A DNA stretch of 64,000 bases from Sialis fuliginosa (GCA_961205875.1 OY540810.1:38130001-38194000), one strand, 5' to 3'. Counted from the first letter of the stretch, positions 32,501 through 44,439 are shown. Notes: generated by a model not told the origin, from the letters alone. Made by a program: numbers and translations.

Positions 32501-34459
32501 TCATTTGAAAGAAAACGATTTTCTTTAAATAAAAGATTTGTTACAGCAACGCTATAAGTTTTGTAGATTGAGATATTCCTTAAGCGTTTTACAGGCGATG
32601 AAATGTTTACTTTTTCAACAGTACTGCAATAGTCTGGAGAAAAATCATTTTATTACTCTTTACACTCGAGCATTTATCTTATTTTATTATGTTGCTATAT
32701 TTATTTTATATTTTTAAATCAAGTAAAATATTATAACAATATAGTGGTAATGTTTTTAATAAAATAAAATAAAAAATAAAAATATTTTTTAATATTGACT
32801 TTTATCATTGTTGGCGGCTATTACACTATCAAATAAATATGTCAAAGATCTTTGACAAAGATTTGATCATATTTCTTTGATAAAATACGAGATTTTGTTT
32901 TATTACACTACATAAAATATTTGATAATATTTTCTCAATATTATCTAGGGATATTTTCTTCTTTTTTGATGCCTTTTGAATATCAGTGCGTGGATGTTCG
33001 TCAATTGACGCGATCGAGGTTTGAATTTACAACCGTGTATTGTGGTTTTTATAATCAATAAGAAGTTTATCATATAATACTGGATTTTGTTGATATTCAT
33101 ATATTAATAATTATGTAACTGTAACTGTCAGTGATAACTTGGTAGTCTCCATTTTGTTTTTGACGTCAAAAAACTTTGATCAAATATAAGAGACTGTCAA
33201 TATCTATGATCATATAAATATTATGAAGGTAAATATTATAAAAGTTGACTTATTACACTGTCATATTTCTTTGATCAAAGAAATTTTATCATATTTCTTT
33301 GATAGTGTAATAGCCGCCTAAGATATCATTTCTACTAGTGTGGTGGGCGTTAAGTTGGATTTAATCAAATTTTTTATGAGAGCAGGGCTTATTTTAAGAA
33401 AATTTTTCAATTGCATTTACCTTTTTTTTGCTCTACACTTTCTATTATATATTTATCTCTTACTTTTTTATATTTATCATTCTACTTACAATTTTGCAAC
33501 TACACAAATAAGCTTTTACAACTGCACTTTTAATTTTTAGAACTGCAGAAATAAGCTACAACTACTCACTGAAATTACCCCTCCACGAGAGAGACCCTTT
33601 TTTCACATTGTTAAAACTATTATGAATTTATATTTACTTTTAGTTGTACCATTTCTTTGCTTGACGTTTTCTATGTACCATTTACCTTTTAAAATAAACT
33701 AATATTATTATTATAGTATTATATTTATTATACTAATATAACTGCATTTACACATTCTACATATAATAGCATTGTTTGTATTATAAAATGATTAAAAGTG
33801 TCACTTTGAGCATTGTTAAATTGACCTTTCAGATTAATAATTTTTTATTTGTGCTTTTTTTACATATTTATAATAAATATTTTCTTTTTTTTTACTCAAA
33901 ATAAAAATTTCTTTGTTATAATCATAACAATATAATTTATGATAATATAAAAGAACAATTCCAATTAAATTCAGCCTAAGGGTATTAAACTTATATAAAT
34001 ATATATGACAGTTCTCTTAGAGATTTTGACAGATAGTTGCATGCATAGTAATTAAAAAATCAAGGTAAAAATAGTAAAAAACCAACTTACTGCGTATGCA
34101 ACTATCTGTCAAAAACTCCATATAAGTTTGATACCCAGTTTGAAAGTGCTTGCAGTTAGCAAATTTTTGCTAGTTAATCTGTAATACCGGACATTTTAAT
34201 TGTAAAAAACTAGTAAAAACAATAGAATATATTTCATAGCCGTGTACAGAAATATAAAATTAAAAAAGAAAAGTCATTCTATTCCAAAAATATGTCAAAG
34301 GGAATTATAAAACTAAAAATAAATATAAATAAACTTACATTTACTTTCATAGTTGTCTTCTTCCGTTTTACAGTCCTCAATATTATTCGTTTCCGGTGTA
34401 CAAAGTGCGTTTAAATTCGCACACCACACAATCACCACAAGTGCAGTCAATACGCGCAT
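19864..34459 (-). CDS. Secreted Vps62-domain protein (three exons)
   Basis: Exons 34459-34339, 28014-27829 and 20528-19864 join in matching phases to about 323 residues. Exon 1 gives a signal peptide, so the product probably enters the secretory pathway. Residues from about 42 on match the Vps62 family: LVRRWAPMVWLAPGERYFPSS, then YWMFYPFNQGK, HVGDWEHVSMYF, VSVHDAGAYYNYE, YGQHPILFSAQGSHGLW and GRWGNP. The family is named after a yeast vacuolar-sorting mutant, and its molecular role in insects is unknown to me. The introns (7.3 and 6.3 kb) are filled with MITEs, Helitrons and foldback repeats. The donor after 27829 (ATCG/GTTCGT) is weak, so a small extra exon cannot be excluded. Stop codon is at 19866-19864. 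Confidence 0.85.
20636..20787. mobile_element. MITE related to 5889-6025
   Basis: The start 'agtagcgtaccc' and end 'gggtgtgccact' are inverted. The body shares 'acaattgttaaatta' with the 5889 copy. Confidence 0.6.
20970..21185 (-). mobile_element. Helitron 5' fragment
   Basis: On the minus strand it starts near 'ccatatcaatatacgaaag', with 'gtctgtctgtctc' and 'ccgattttgatgaaatttgg'. The same module is at 30700-30985 and 37893-38215. Confidence 0.6.
21677..22315. repeat. Foldback element, arms of over 230 bp
   Basis: It runs from 'ctgcaggaaattttac' to its complement 'gaaatttcctgcag'. Words such as 'ctcgagatatagcctctcaa' have their complement in the other arm. The centre is itself palindromic around 'tgacatgtataat'. 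No coding capacity. Confidence 0.85.
23041..23173. mobile_element. Short relative of the 14880-15409 foldback family
   Basis: The right end complement, ccaaggtatgtaaagtac, matches the longer element's terminus. The left half keeps 'ttgaccaatcagc' and the right half a 'tgacgta' word as in the long copy. Confidence 0.7.
23743..23896. repeat. Near-perfect inverted repeat, arms of about 70 bp
   Basis: The arms run from 'accataaaaattgtaagag' and complement each other almost exactly, meeting near 23815-23825. A small foldback MITE in the Vps62 gene intron. Confidence 0.88.
24532..24962. mobile_element. Harbinger-like MITE with TAA duplication
   Basis: Ends AGGCTTGTTTACACGGAGCC and its complement are flanked by taa at 24529-24531 and 24963-24965. 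Confidence 0.85.
26201..26687. mobile_element. hAT MITE with exact 8-bp duplication
   Basis: Ends CAGGGGCGCCGACT and AGTCGGCGCCCCTG are flanked by tacacaac at 26193-26200 and 26688-26695. Confidence 0.9.
26790..27142. repeat. Foldback element
   Basis: The left arm contains 'caccgtattataaaacatct' and 'aaatcccacttaaaatttt'. The right arm holds their complements. Arms are about 160 bp. Confidence 0.82.
27161..27765. repeat. Foldback element, 605 bp
   Basis: The ends attagggtgttttttt and aaaaacaccctaat enclose inverted arms with 'gtccacaggtttgatc', 'gcaggcctatgttttagctt' and their complements. It lies only about 60 bases from Vps62 exon 2. Confidence 0.85.
27829..28014 (-). CDS. Vps62-domain gene exon 2
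   Basis: The acceptor TTTGCAG precedes 28014. It encodes SELVRRWAPMVWLAPGERY, a conserved N-terminal Vps62 motif with Pro-Ser-Ser after the Tyr, and ends YLVTPKNI before a weak donor at 27828. It is GC-richer than its flanks, as expected of a coding exon. Confidence 0.82.
28320..28648. repeat. Foldback element centred on a perfect palindrome
   Basis: It runs from 'cccgggaaaaaatttcaga' to its complement, with 'agatct' sites in both arms and the centre 'gaaatttcatgaaatttc'. Confidence 0.85.
29640..29869 (+). mobile_element. Non-autonomous Helitron remnant
   Basis: A 5' part with 'gcgtctgtctgtgcac' and a 3' end 'caccgggtccaatgcgctag' followed by T, the CTAG-T end of Helitrons. Confidence 0.6.
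30388..30689. repeat. Foldback element
   Basis: Arms start 'caacgagctttgattggttg' and contain 'ctggtggaatgtaccagaaa' and 'ctagaaagagatagaaacta' with complements in the other arm. The loop is about 50 bases. Confidence 0.85.
30700..30985 (+). mobile_element. Helitron 5' module
   Basis: It starts near 'tattataaatgcggaaatg', then 'ctgtctgtctgtct' and 'ccgattttgatgaaatttgg'. Complementary to the copies at 20970-21185 and 37893-38215. Confidence 0.6.
32812..33318. mobile_element. MITE with 'GGCGGCTATTACACTATCAA' ends
   Basis: Inverted ends GGCGGCTATTACACTATCAA and GATAGTGTAATAGCCGCC. No coding capacity. A second copy in opposite orientation, interrupted by a Helitron, is at 43027-44336. Confidence 0.85.
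33975..34140. repeat. Small foldback MITE
   Basis: The arms 'gggtattaaacttatata' and 'tatataagtttgatacc' are inverted. Inside, 'gacagatagttgca' pairs with 'tgcaactatctgtc'. Confidence 0.7.
34339..34459 (-). CDS. Vps62-domain gene exon 1 (signal peptide)
   Basis: ATG at 34459. MRVLTALVVIVWCANLNALC is a typical signal peptide with likely cleavage near residue 18-20, followed by an acidic segment. The donor T/GTAAGT follows 34339 in phase 1, which fits the exon at 28014 (split Leu codon). Found from frame and splice signals; it is too short for an ORF scan. Confidence 0.75.
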
Positions 34460-34879
34460 TTCTCACGTCAATGGCGTGTTTCTTTTGCGCACACACTGTA
34501 CAATAACTCATACTTGCACTAATTCTTGTGCCACAGCCGACCCGATCGCGCTAAATGTTGCGCTTCTATTTTATCAGCACTGTTTTGTTTTACTTCTGTC
34601 TATGGATTTTTCGTGTAACATTTTTCTCTTCTGATGAAATAATATTATTGTATAATTTTATCTCAGTTGTGCTTTGTTTTCGATGCGTATTTTTTACTTG
34701 TCACGGCGTACTTTTTTGTAGATAAGTAGCTATTATAAATTAGGTGCTATTGTTATACTCAGTTGCAGGTGAGAATTGGAGAAATTTTCTGTGGAACAAA
34801 TAAATTTTTATTAGTGTATAAAATCACCCTTAATAATATAATAATAGTAACGTTAAATATACTAAATTAATGATAATAA
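34460..34879 (-). promoter_or_regulatory. Upstream region of the Vps62-domain gene
   Basis: A GC-richer stretch lies just upstream of the ATG, which fits a 5' UTR and promoter. No specific element can be assigned. Confidence 0.3.
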
Positions 34880-35532
34880 CATATATATAAAAAGTTCAAC
34901 GTCTCTCTATCTGTCTGTCTGTTCGTTAGTGCACTTATGATTCGAGAACCACTTATCTGATTTATGTGTTTTTTTTTTAATTCATAGATATATTTTGTTA
35001 CGTTAGGTAACATAAGGAATAAGCAGTGACGGTAATAGTAAATCAAGTCGGAAAAAAGTTTGCCGCCAGCGCGTTCTTTTGCAATACGCTGCCTAAACCG
35101 TTATATATTGAACAAAATAATGTAGTAAAGAATTGTGTAGAATCAAAAGATCTAAAATAAAGTCCACGATACCATATATCTCACTTTTATATCTAAGCCA
35201 CAATGACTGCTTTTATGTTACAAAGAAAATTTAAAATATTTGAGTTCTATTTACGGTAAAATATTATAAATAACACGCGAACTGAAGAACAAGTGCCGCT
35301 AGCTCCTCGGCTAGTTGTTTATTTTGTTTTCAATAATTAACTTTTAAATTTAAACAGAATAAAAATAATTTGCACTTTTTGTTCTGATTCGTTTTTTTTA
35401 GGTAATTTAGGTATTGATCAGTTATTATTACAATAATAACTAATTGTATTTGTATTTAATTCAACTATATTTTTCAAAAATCCTAAACAATAATTTCGTA
35501 GTCCACGCGAGCGAAGCCACGGACACAGCTAG
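34880..35532 (+). mobile_element. Non-autonomous Helitron
   Basis: The start region has 'ttcaacgtctctctatctgt' and the end is 'cgagcgaagccacggacaca' followed by gctag-T. It matches the copy at 43227-44041 in opposite orientation. Confidence 0.78.
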
Positions 35533-37892
35533 TATTTTATATTTTCAAAATCGATATTAACAAACATTCCTGATGACGAATGAAATATCAACGTTTCTTC
35601 ACGCGGAAAAAATAAAACTTTAATATTTCACAATTGATTATAAGATTGAAAAGAACGATAAATATTATGTAAGGTACATTATACTGAGTGATTAATCGAT
35701 AAGTATTTTATAAATATAATTGATTATAAAAATTATCTGCAGTCAATCACATTAAATCTAAATTTATACAGGTGTTCCATAATACTGGCACAATATGTAC
35801 TTTGTATATTTTTGATTTTTCAGTTTTATAGACACTTTAATGAAGATATTGTTATGCTCTTAAGCCTTGACACTTTACAGAAACGGTATCCGCCACCTAA
35901 TCTATCTATATGTGATTCAATACAAGTGGCATGTTAGCTGCGACGAAACGGCGCTGCGTTTTGACGCAGCTAACATGTAATAAAATTGCAAGGTTGACGC
36001 GAAGACAGAGACCGTTTCTGTAAAGTGCCAAGGCTTTACGGAGCACCCAGTTTAAGTTTCGATAAACTGCAGTTAATATTTTATCAAACATTTTTTGTAG
36101 TCATAAAATATAAAATAAAAAAAATTCTGTGAAAAATTTGGATCAATTTTTAAGTTTTTACTGGCCGAGATTTTACGCAGGTATTTTATAACCGACACTT
36201 TCGTTCTGGAATTTAAGTCGGTATTGTTTAATATTACCTAGTCAATTAAGTCAGTCTCGTGCGATTAAAAATAGTCGATATTATAACATTATGATTGCAT
36301 GTAAACGTTATACATAATATAAAAATACACGCCTTGTTATTAATTGCTTTAAATAAGTTATCCACTAAAGAATCATAAAAAATATAAAAAATATGTAGTA
36401 TTACAGTAAGACCTCGATTATCCGAAGTAATGTAAGGAGTATATTACACTATAGCTGACCCGGCAAAAATTGTTCTGCCCAGGGACGTAAAACCGAAACC
36501 CGAAAAAAAAATTATTTTTCATTACCGTGAACCTGAACTGAAACGCTTTATTTCAATGTCAACGAACCTGAATCTAAATCCGAACGTTTTCATAGATGAC
36601 CGGTAACTTTATATTTTTAAAAGGTTCAATAAATTATTTTTAATCTCCAATGATTTTTAAAAGAGATTATAAAATGTACTAACTGGAAATCTGTTTGAAT
36701 TTTATGGTATGACGTGACTTATCAAAATCTACTACTAAAATTTGCATATTTTTTACTTTGTTTTTTATTCTAAAACTGAATTATATTTCAATTTACAAAA
36801 AAATCTGAAAAGTAGAGATTTCAATCTTTAAAATGTAATTTAATTTTTTACCCTTTTTATAGCAATATTTTAATGGCTATGCATGTTTTTTTTCTTCTTC
36901 AGAAAATGTTTTATTTGTTAATTATTATTTAATTATTAATTTTCTTTCAATTACAAACTTGAACCCGAACCCAAACCTGAACCCTAAAAAAACAACGATT
37001 TTTAAACCCAAATAGTTTTCACTATGCTGAATCCAAACCCGAACCCGAAACATAAATAAATTCCGGTTCAACTCTCTGGTTCTACCTAAAAATAAGACCA
37101 TACTGGGTTCATTTTTTGTAAAAACATTTCTTTCCACGTAACTAACATATATTCTGAATATGAGCCAAATCAGACCATAAATACAATTTATCGAAATATC
37201 TCGGAACCAGCGCCACCTACCGGGTCAAAAAAAACTTATCGGAGCACCAAACGAACATATGGTGTGAATATGGCACCGATACGTCCAGTGGTTTAAGCGT
37301 GATGACATGACATACATATACACCAATGTTTTTGTATATTATAAGATAGATACATAAAGAAAGAAGAATATGTACACTTCTTTTGTAATTATCAAAGTTA
37401 ACGCTGTGAAGTAAATAATAAATTAATTTCATATATAAAAATTCTTTAACACAGTCCTGCTATTCATAAAAAGTGAATATACATCCATCTCTATCCATTA
37501 CTTTAAAAATGTAATTTTTCATAGTTGAAATACGTAGCATACAAATAGTAAAAAACATCTCCGAACAAATCAAATAAGTCGGGGTAAGGGTTTGGGTGTA
37601 AAAGCTCTGAACTTGTAATTTGAAATTCATTTATGCCCTTACAAAAGTACTGTATCGAGTTTCACTTTTCTAACAATTGTAAAAAAACTGTCTGAAGCTT
37701 TTACTTCTAGTTCATTACCTATAAAAGTTTTCATACTGTTGATAATAGTATTCAGAAAATTTGTTTTGTATTTAATCAGTGGCGTAGTATATTTTTTTCT
37801 AAAAAAACATTCAAATAACAAATGACAAACGTTATTATGTTTTGTTCGAAAAAAAATTATGAACTATTTCAAATCTACATTTTCATATTTAG

Positions 37893-38215
37893 CTTTTACC
37901 CGCGAACTTCGTTCGTGTGGAATTTAGGCTAGGTATAACTGTCACTCAACAAGAAAAAGAAGTAGAAGAAGTAAGGTAAAACAGAGTTCTGTTATAGACG
38001 ATAAAACAGGTCGCACGTACATACAAATGTAACATCTAATTTGTTTTATTTAATACATTTTTCGGAGTACAATTTTCGGAATACAAAGTAGCCTATGTCC
38101 TTTCTCGAGGAACAAGCTATCTCTTGCCAAATTTCATCATGATCGGTTCAGCGGTTTCGCCGTGAAAAGTTAACAAAATGACAGACACACTTTCGTATTT
38201 ATAATATTAGTATGG
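37893..38215 (-). mobile_element. Non-autonomous Helitron, nearly full length
   Basis: The minus-strand start is TCCATACTAATATTATAAAT and the end lies in 'ttcgcgggtaaaagcta', with the 'gaaatttgg' module inside. The start is at 38215 or nearby. Confidence 0.7.
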
Positions 38216-39104
38216 AAGTTGGATAATATGGATTTTATAGTATTTATTTATACGCAGGTATATATTTTGGAACGACTGGAAAATTGCGTTCTAATAAACT
38301 TAATATGTAGGTATATAGAAATAAGATAATTACAAAAACATTATATAATTTTTTTTCGAACTTTAAGATACATTAAATAAATATGGTTTCATTAAAATTA
38401 TATTCTGAATCCATCTCTGCTTTTAGAATTCAATAGGAACATTAATATATATTTTATGTATCATTTAATCTATAATGTGTATAATTTGGCAAAGTTATTA
38501 TTTGGTTGTAAAATACCAATAATTTATGATTTATTGATGATCGTAAAATAAATATATATTATATATTTACTATGGTTTCGGCTCTGTTATAATACATTAG
38601 TCGATAAGATTATCACATGTAAAAAAATTGATTGAAATAATAATTTATACTTAATTATTATTATGGTAGGTGTCAATTTTATTTGTTTTTTCGATAGTAT
38701 TGGATATTTCGAAGGAAATGATTTTTATTATTTTAAATTTATTTCAATATGAAATTGCAAATATTAAAAATGCCTATTCATTTTCATGAACTGAAAAATA
38801 TAAATTTTGGGACTTGAGGCGTAAAATAATAATAATGTCTATAGCAGGTGAGTCGGGGAATTTTTTTTTTAGTTAACAGTCACTAAGCCCCTGTTCTGAT
38901 GAGGCCCCCCATCTAGCACATTATACGCTTGTTTATAAGAACGGCTCTGAACCTTATATCAATAGATCGTTATCAACTATTGTTTTTGTATGTTAACATA
39001 TTATATGTTTATCAAGTTCATCTTATTTGCAGGCAGCAGTTAAATAATAAATATGTGAAACTAATAATTAATTACTATCACTGCATTATGTAATAATAAA
39101 ACGG

Positions 39105-39710
39105 CCAAGTGCGTGTTGGGCACGCACATGATAGGTTTCCGTAGTCATTAAATTTATAAACAAGAGTTATTTCTATTTTTTTTATAAACTATTCTAGCTA
39201 CAGTGTTCGTTTCAAAAATCTTATCATTTCTGTTTTTGTGTTATCAGTCTTCGTCCATATACCAAATTTCTTTAAGGTTTCCTAGTTTTCTACGGAAACC
39301 TAAAAAGAGTTATTTCTATTTTTGCTACAGTTTTTGTTATAATTTTCATTGAAAGTACTAATTAAAAGCTACATTCTGTAATATTTTCAGATTTTCTACA
39401 ACAATAGTTTAGAAATTAGAAGGAGGGAACGCTCTGATAATGACTTTGAAAGCAAATATATCGTGAGTGAAGGGTTAAAAGGTTCTAAAAAAAATCGCAT
39501 TTAAGGAGATCTAACTAAAAACAACCCACTTAATGGGGCAAGTGAAAAAAATTTGAGTACACTTTTCAATCAATAGGAGGGGGTTCAAAATATATTTTTA
39601 CAAAAATTTCATCATTTCTGTTTTTGAGTTATCAATTTACGTCCGTATACCAGACAGATAGACGGACAGATAACGGTTCCTAGTTTTCTAAAGACCTCTA
39701 AAAATAAGTA
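39105..39710. repeat. Dispersed repeat, inverted relative to 45880-46770
   Basis: It carries 'ggccaagtgcgtgttgggca' and 'cctagttttctacggaaacc'. The complement of the same modules makes up 45880-46770. Confidence 0.7.
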
Positions 39711-40659
39711 TGATTATTGAATCATTGCGCTCCTAATAACAAATTAAATTTTTTTATGGAAGGTAAATCGGTCCCAAAGAATAATGTTTCAAAGTTAACG
39801 AAAGTCAAATCGTCTATAATTTTTATTTTTGAATTCATATTTCATTGACTTTTACAAAAAATATATATGGATCCTCTGACTGTCCTATTAAGCATAATAA
39901 ATGTAGCATCTGACATTTTTTTCAAAATTGAGTTAAGCACAAAATAGCATTATAAAATATATATCTTCCTGCGTCTTACTAGTGTTAATAAATATGGTAA
40001 TATACTTGTTTTTTCTAATAAAAATCACATTTTTTGTTCACCGTAATCACATTTTAAGCTAAATTACTAGATTATATTGTTGTATCTGCAGTTTACTAAG
40101 AATTTTTTTCTATCTACTGTAGATACAATTTTTAATATTCTATTGACAATGTGACAAAAATTATTCATGTCTTTTAAATTTAAAAATTAATATAAACCAG
40201 GTTTAATGCAGTTTTACTTAATTAATTTTTAGAATATTTAATATAGATACAATAAAAAAAAAACAAGCTAAACAACTAAAATTTATTAAGCCGTTTTCAC
40301 GTAATTAGGCATAAATATGGTATCTACATGCAGATACCATAATTATGTAAGTAAAGAGTAGTTACAGTAAAGTAGCTTAGTAAAATCAAGTGGGTTTTCA
40401 AATCTGTAAAATGTTAACTACTTTTTTAATAGGAAATATTCATTCTATCATATTTATAATTTAAAAAATGAAATCACCTACAGAAAACACTATAATTTTT
40501 AGCAAGTATTAAATGCAGGACAACAATTTAAAAATACAAACTGAATTTTCTCTACTTTCATCTAAATGCAGATACCATATTTGGGCAGTTCAGGAAGGGA
40601 GGTTGTTATAAACCGCTTTTTTGCAATTATTTATGGCCAATGAAATAAAATCGAAAGTG

Positions 40660-41036
40660 CCAATTCCGCCCACGTACCTAAATTTCAATTAAAACAATTA
40701 TTCTCGTGAAGTAATCATGTATGTGTCCCACAATTTCAATCAAGAGTGCCGTTGCATGTGTTTGCCCGAGGAAACAGCGCGGTAACGGTTCACAACATAG
40801 TGCTGCTGCCTCCCGGCGAAACGCAAAACTAAACAAACAACACCGACCGACCGAGTCAGGTGATCAAGTGCACTGTGCTGTCTATAGAGGTCAGTGGTTA
40901 ACCGTGAAGTTAACCGCGGTCTGCTATGGAAAAGTCTTTGTTACGTGTACTATTATACATAGTGGCCGTTATGAGTTTAAATATTATAAACTATAATTTC
41001 CCAGCGGCTTCGTCCGCGTGTATTTTACAAAAGTAA
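40660..41036 (+). other. Candidate first exon with signal-peptide-like ORF (unproven)
   Basis: A GC-richer stretch (40680-40925) precedes ATG at 40926. The frame begins MEKSLLRVLLYIVAVMSLN, which looks like a signal peptide, then runs into a Helitron-end-like 'cagcggcttcgtccgcgtg' and a stop at 41034-41036. No convincing donor or downstream exon was found. It could be a real 5' exon, a remnant or chance. Confidence 0.2.
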
Positions 41037-41040
41037 ATTT

Positions 41041-42079
41041 ATCTACGTACGACTGGTTGCTCTAAAAAAAACTATGATGGTTTATTAAATTTACATCACA
41101 ACTGCAAACTGCGATTGATTATTTTTTTCATTTTTAAATTTTAAAATTTATTTTTTTAAGATTTATTTTTATTTTTTAAAATAAAATTATTTTAAATGTT
41201 AATTTTAATTTTTAACACAATGTTCACTCAACTAAAAATTTTGTTTGCGGATTAATATTTTGATAAACAAACGAAAATTTCCTATCTGATTGAATTCTAT
41301 TACCTACTTTAAGTATTTAAAAAAGTAAAACGTATTTTTATCAATTCCATGAATTTGAATAAATAATTTTAAAATTAAAGTTTGGGATTTAAAAAAAAAT
41401 TCATCAAACTTTTATTTAATTTTTTTCACAAGTATATTATAGAATGCAGTATTTCACATATATACATGAAATACATGTATTGGGCAAATTAGTGAAACTG
41501 GGCCTTATCCTAAAAATCTTATAATGATATTTATAAGATTATTTTAACCCAGGAGTGCTGGGCCTCTAACAAAAAGTAAATAGATGGAACCCGAGGCAAT
41601 CACATAGGTTTGCCCATTGGTAAAAACTGCCGCGTTTTTGCTATTATTTTATTATGTATACAAAATCGCAATGATATTTATTTCCTAGTAATTAAGAAAT
41701 GAAAATATATCTGTTACGTAATATTAAAGAATCACAATACAAAGAAAAATACGTCAGCTGTTAGAAGTAAAAGTCACCGTTGGCTATTTTGGATAATAAG
41801 TTAGGTACTTAAGTACTAAAATTTAGGTCAAATTTCCAGGCTTCTAACCAAAGTTAATAAAAAAGTGTAATAAAACTATTCACTTTACGAACAGAATCTA
41901 GTAAAATTATAGGTACCTACTTGGCTATTATATCCCCGGTGATTTGAAAAAAACATCTGCAAAGTAAATGCACAGTGCTTCCTCGTGCTAAATTCACCAA
42001 AGGTAGTTAATTATTGAACAATTTAAATAAAAACCGATAGTGTTTAGATATTATAGAATTTTACTGAAAATTTTACGTA
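41041..42079. other. Gene-free AT-rich stretch
   Basis: Nothing recognised beyond AT-rich low-complexity tracts. Confidence 0.4.
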
Positions 42080-42639
42080 CAGTAGAAACCGGTTATAACG
42101 ACATCGAAGGGAACGGAATTTTAGGTCGTTATAACCGATTGTCGTAATAACCGATAATTCGATTTTTTAAGGTAATTTATCGGAAAAACTAAAAATTTCA
42201 TGAGTATGCTGAAATTATGTAAAATTCACCATCTGTGAGTGAAGATATCGTCAAAATAAAACTAAAAGAATAATAAAATATAAAACATGTACGAATACTA
42301 TATGATATTCAGAAGCGACAGAAGCAACACTCAACGTTATTTTACGGAAACATAGTTTGACATTACGAGGTGTGTTCTGATTGGTTACACTCCACCAATC
42401 ATGTACGTATACGATTTGAAATCTACATCTGTTTTCTGTTTTTTAGAATTAAACCTAACCTACAAAACATGAAAATATTGTAAACATAGTCGTTAAAACC
42501 GGTATTTCGTTGTAAGCGATGTCGTTATAAACGGTATATTATAAAAGGCAATCATATGGGATTCAGCCGGGACTTTTATTCTGCGTCGTTATAACCGATA
42601 CGTCGTTATAACCGATGTCGTTATAACCGGTTTCTACTG
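42080..42639. mobile_element. pogo/Tigger-like MITE with TA duplication
   Basis: The ends CAGTAGAAACCGGTTATAAC and GTTATAACCGGTTTCTACTG are exact complements, flanked by TA on both sides. 'gtcgttataaccgat' recurs within both ends. Confidence 0.92.
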
Positions 42640-42687
42640 TATATTTTTAATTTTTTGATAATTTTAATCGAAATCTAAATTTATGCA

Positions 42688-42784
42688 AACGTCAAAATGA
42701 CATTTAAAACTTCAAAATGACATTTAAAACGTCAAAATGACATTTAAAACGTCAAAATGACATTTAAAACGTCAAAATGACATG
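42688..42784. repeat. 20-bp tandem repeat, about 4.5 copies
   Basis: Unit gtcaaaatgacatttaaaac with very little divergence. It is a simple minisatellite. Confidence 0.9.
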
Positions 42785-43026
42785 TCCAAGAAAAATATCA
42801 ATTTAGAAAAACAAAACACGAATTTTTAAAATAAATTGAGATAAATTTTTGTAAGGGAATATTTTACAACAAACATTGCAGACCCATATTATAGGAAATT
42901 GAATGCTCTACAAAAAATATTCTATAAAATATTCACATAACATGTGTCGTTCTTGAGATATCTTGAAAAAATAAATACTTTGGGATGTCACCCCTCCCCC
43001 TTAGGGGAAAAGAGGGTAATGGGAGT

Positions 43027-44336
43027 CACTATCAAAGAAATATGATACAATTTCTTTGGTCAAAGAAATATGACAGTGTAATAAGTCAACTTTTATAATA
43101 TTTACCTTCATAATATTTATATGATCATAGTTAATGACAGTCTCTTATATTTGATCAAAATTTTTTGATGTCAAAAACAAAATGGCGACTGCCAAGTTAT
43201 CACTGACAGTTACATTTATATAACTACTAGCAGTGCCCACGCGGCTTGGCTCGCGTAGACTACGGAATTATTGTTTAGGATTTTTGAAAAATATAATTTA
43301 ATTAATTAAGTACAAACACGATTAGTTATTATTGTAATAATAACTTATCAATACCTAAATTACCTAACAAAAACGAATCAGAAGAAAAAAATACAAATAA
43401 TTTGTGTTCTGTTTAAAGTTAAATGTTAATTATTGAAAACAAAATAAACTCTAAACGATCAGCCGAGGGAATCCGAATATCTACCGAGCGTAACCTTTAT
43501 AAATTTATTTTAAGATATTTTCTAAACTATACGACCAAATTGGATGCTGTAAAGGGCAAATTATATCTACATTAAGTACTTATGACGATGAAATCATTTA
43601 TTTCGATAAGGATTAATGTTTTGCAGGTCATAAATCTATGTAAACAAAACCCAAATATTGTATGTTTTCTTTGTAACATAAAAGCAGTCATTGTGGCTTA
43701 AATATAAAAGTTAGACATATGGTGTCGCGGACTTTATTGTACAACTTTTGATTCTACACAATTCTTTAATACATTATTTTGTTCTACATTGAACGGTTTA
43801 GGCAGCGTATTACAAAACAGCGCGCCGATGGCAAAATTTTTTCCGACTTGATTTACTATTATCGTCACTGCTTTGTTGTTATGTTACCTAACGTAACAAA
43901 ATATAGCCTATAACCTGGCCAGAGAACGTACCTATGAATTAAAAAAAACAACGTAAATCGGATAAGTGGTTCTCGAGTGATAAGCGCACAAACGGACAGA
44001 CAGACAGACAGAGAGACGTTGAGCTTTATATATATTAAGGATTAATATATTAATATCAACATAATCCAGTTTTATATGATAATCTTCTTATTGATTATAA
44101 ATACTGCAATACACAGTTGTTAATTTAAACCTCGATCTCGTCAACTTACGAATATCCACGCACAGATAATCAAAATGCACCAAAAAAGAAGAAAATATCC
44201 CTAGATAATACTGAGAAAATATTATCAAATATTTTATGTAGTGTAATAGAACAAACTCTTGTATTTTATCAAAGAAATATGATCAAATCTTTGTCAAAAA
44301 TCTTTGACATATTTATTTGATAGTGTAACAGCCGCC
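43027..44336. mobile_element. MITE copy of 32812-33318, inverted and split by a Helitron
   Basis: The right end is GATAGTGTAACAGCCGCC and the left end is truncated at 'cactatcaaagaa'. The interior follows the 32812 copy in reverse orientation on both sides of the inserted element at 43227-44041. Confidence 0.85.
43227..44041 (-). mobile_element. Non-autonomous Helitron with A/T insertion site
   Basis: On the minus strand it starts TCCTTAATATATATAAAGCT and ends 'gtgggcactgctag'. Flanks are A and T, as expected for Helitrons. It interrupts the surrounding MITE cleanly. Confidence 0.85.
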
Positions 44337-44439
44337 TTAAGCGAGAATTCAAATAAAAGCTTATTTAAAAATAAAATCTTTATTGCAACAGTCTAGTAAC
44401 AAAATTTACTTATTCAGCTATCAATTGAGATCAGTTTTA

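Larger units (their letters stand above)
28015..34338 (-). other. Vps62-gene intron 1, filled with repeats
   Basis: It contains foldback elements, Helitron remnants and MITEs listed separately, plus a dispersed repeat at 31680-32310 that also occurs around 21515-21600 and 22370-22545. No further exon is recognised. Confidence 0.5.
35533..40660. other. Gene-free, repeat-rich intergenic DNA
   Basis: It contains a palindromic piece at 35870-36030 ('aaacggtatc'/'agaccgtttctgtaaag'), an 'aacccgaacc'-rich tract at 36480-37080, a Helitron (37893-38215) and half of a dispersed repeat pair (39105-39710). No gene is supported. Confidence 0.45.

Noticed and set aside
42688-42784. Short regularly repeated units resembling a CRISPR array
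   Set aside because: The 20-bp units abut with no spacers. This is a minisatellite in a eukaryotic genome.
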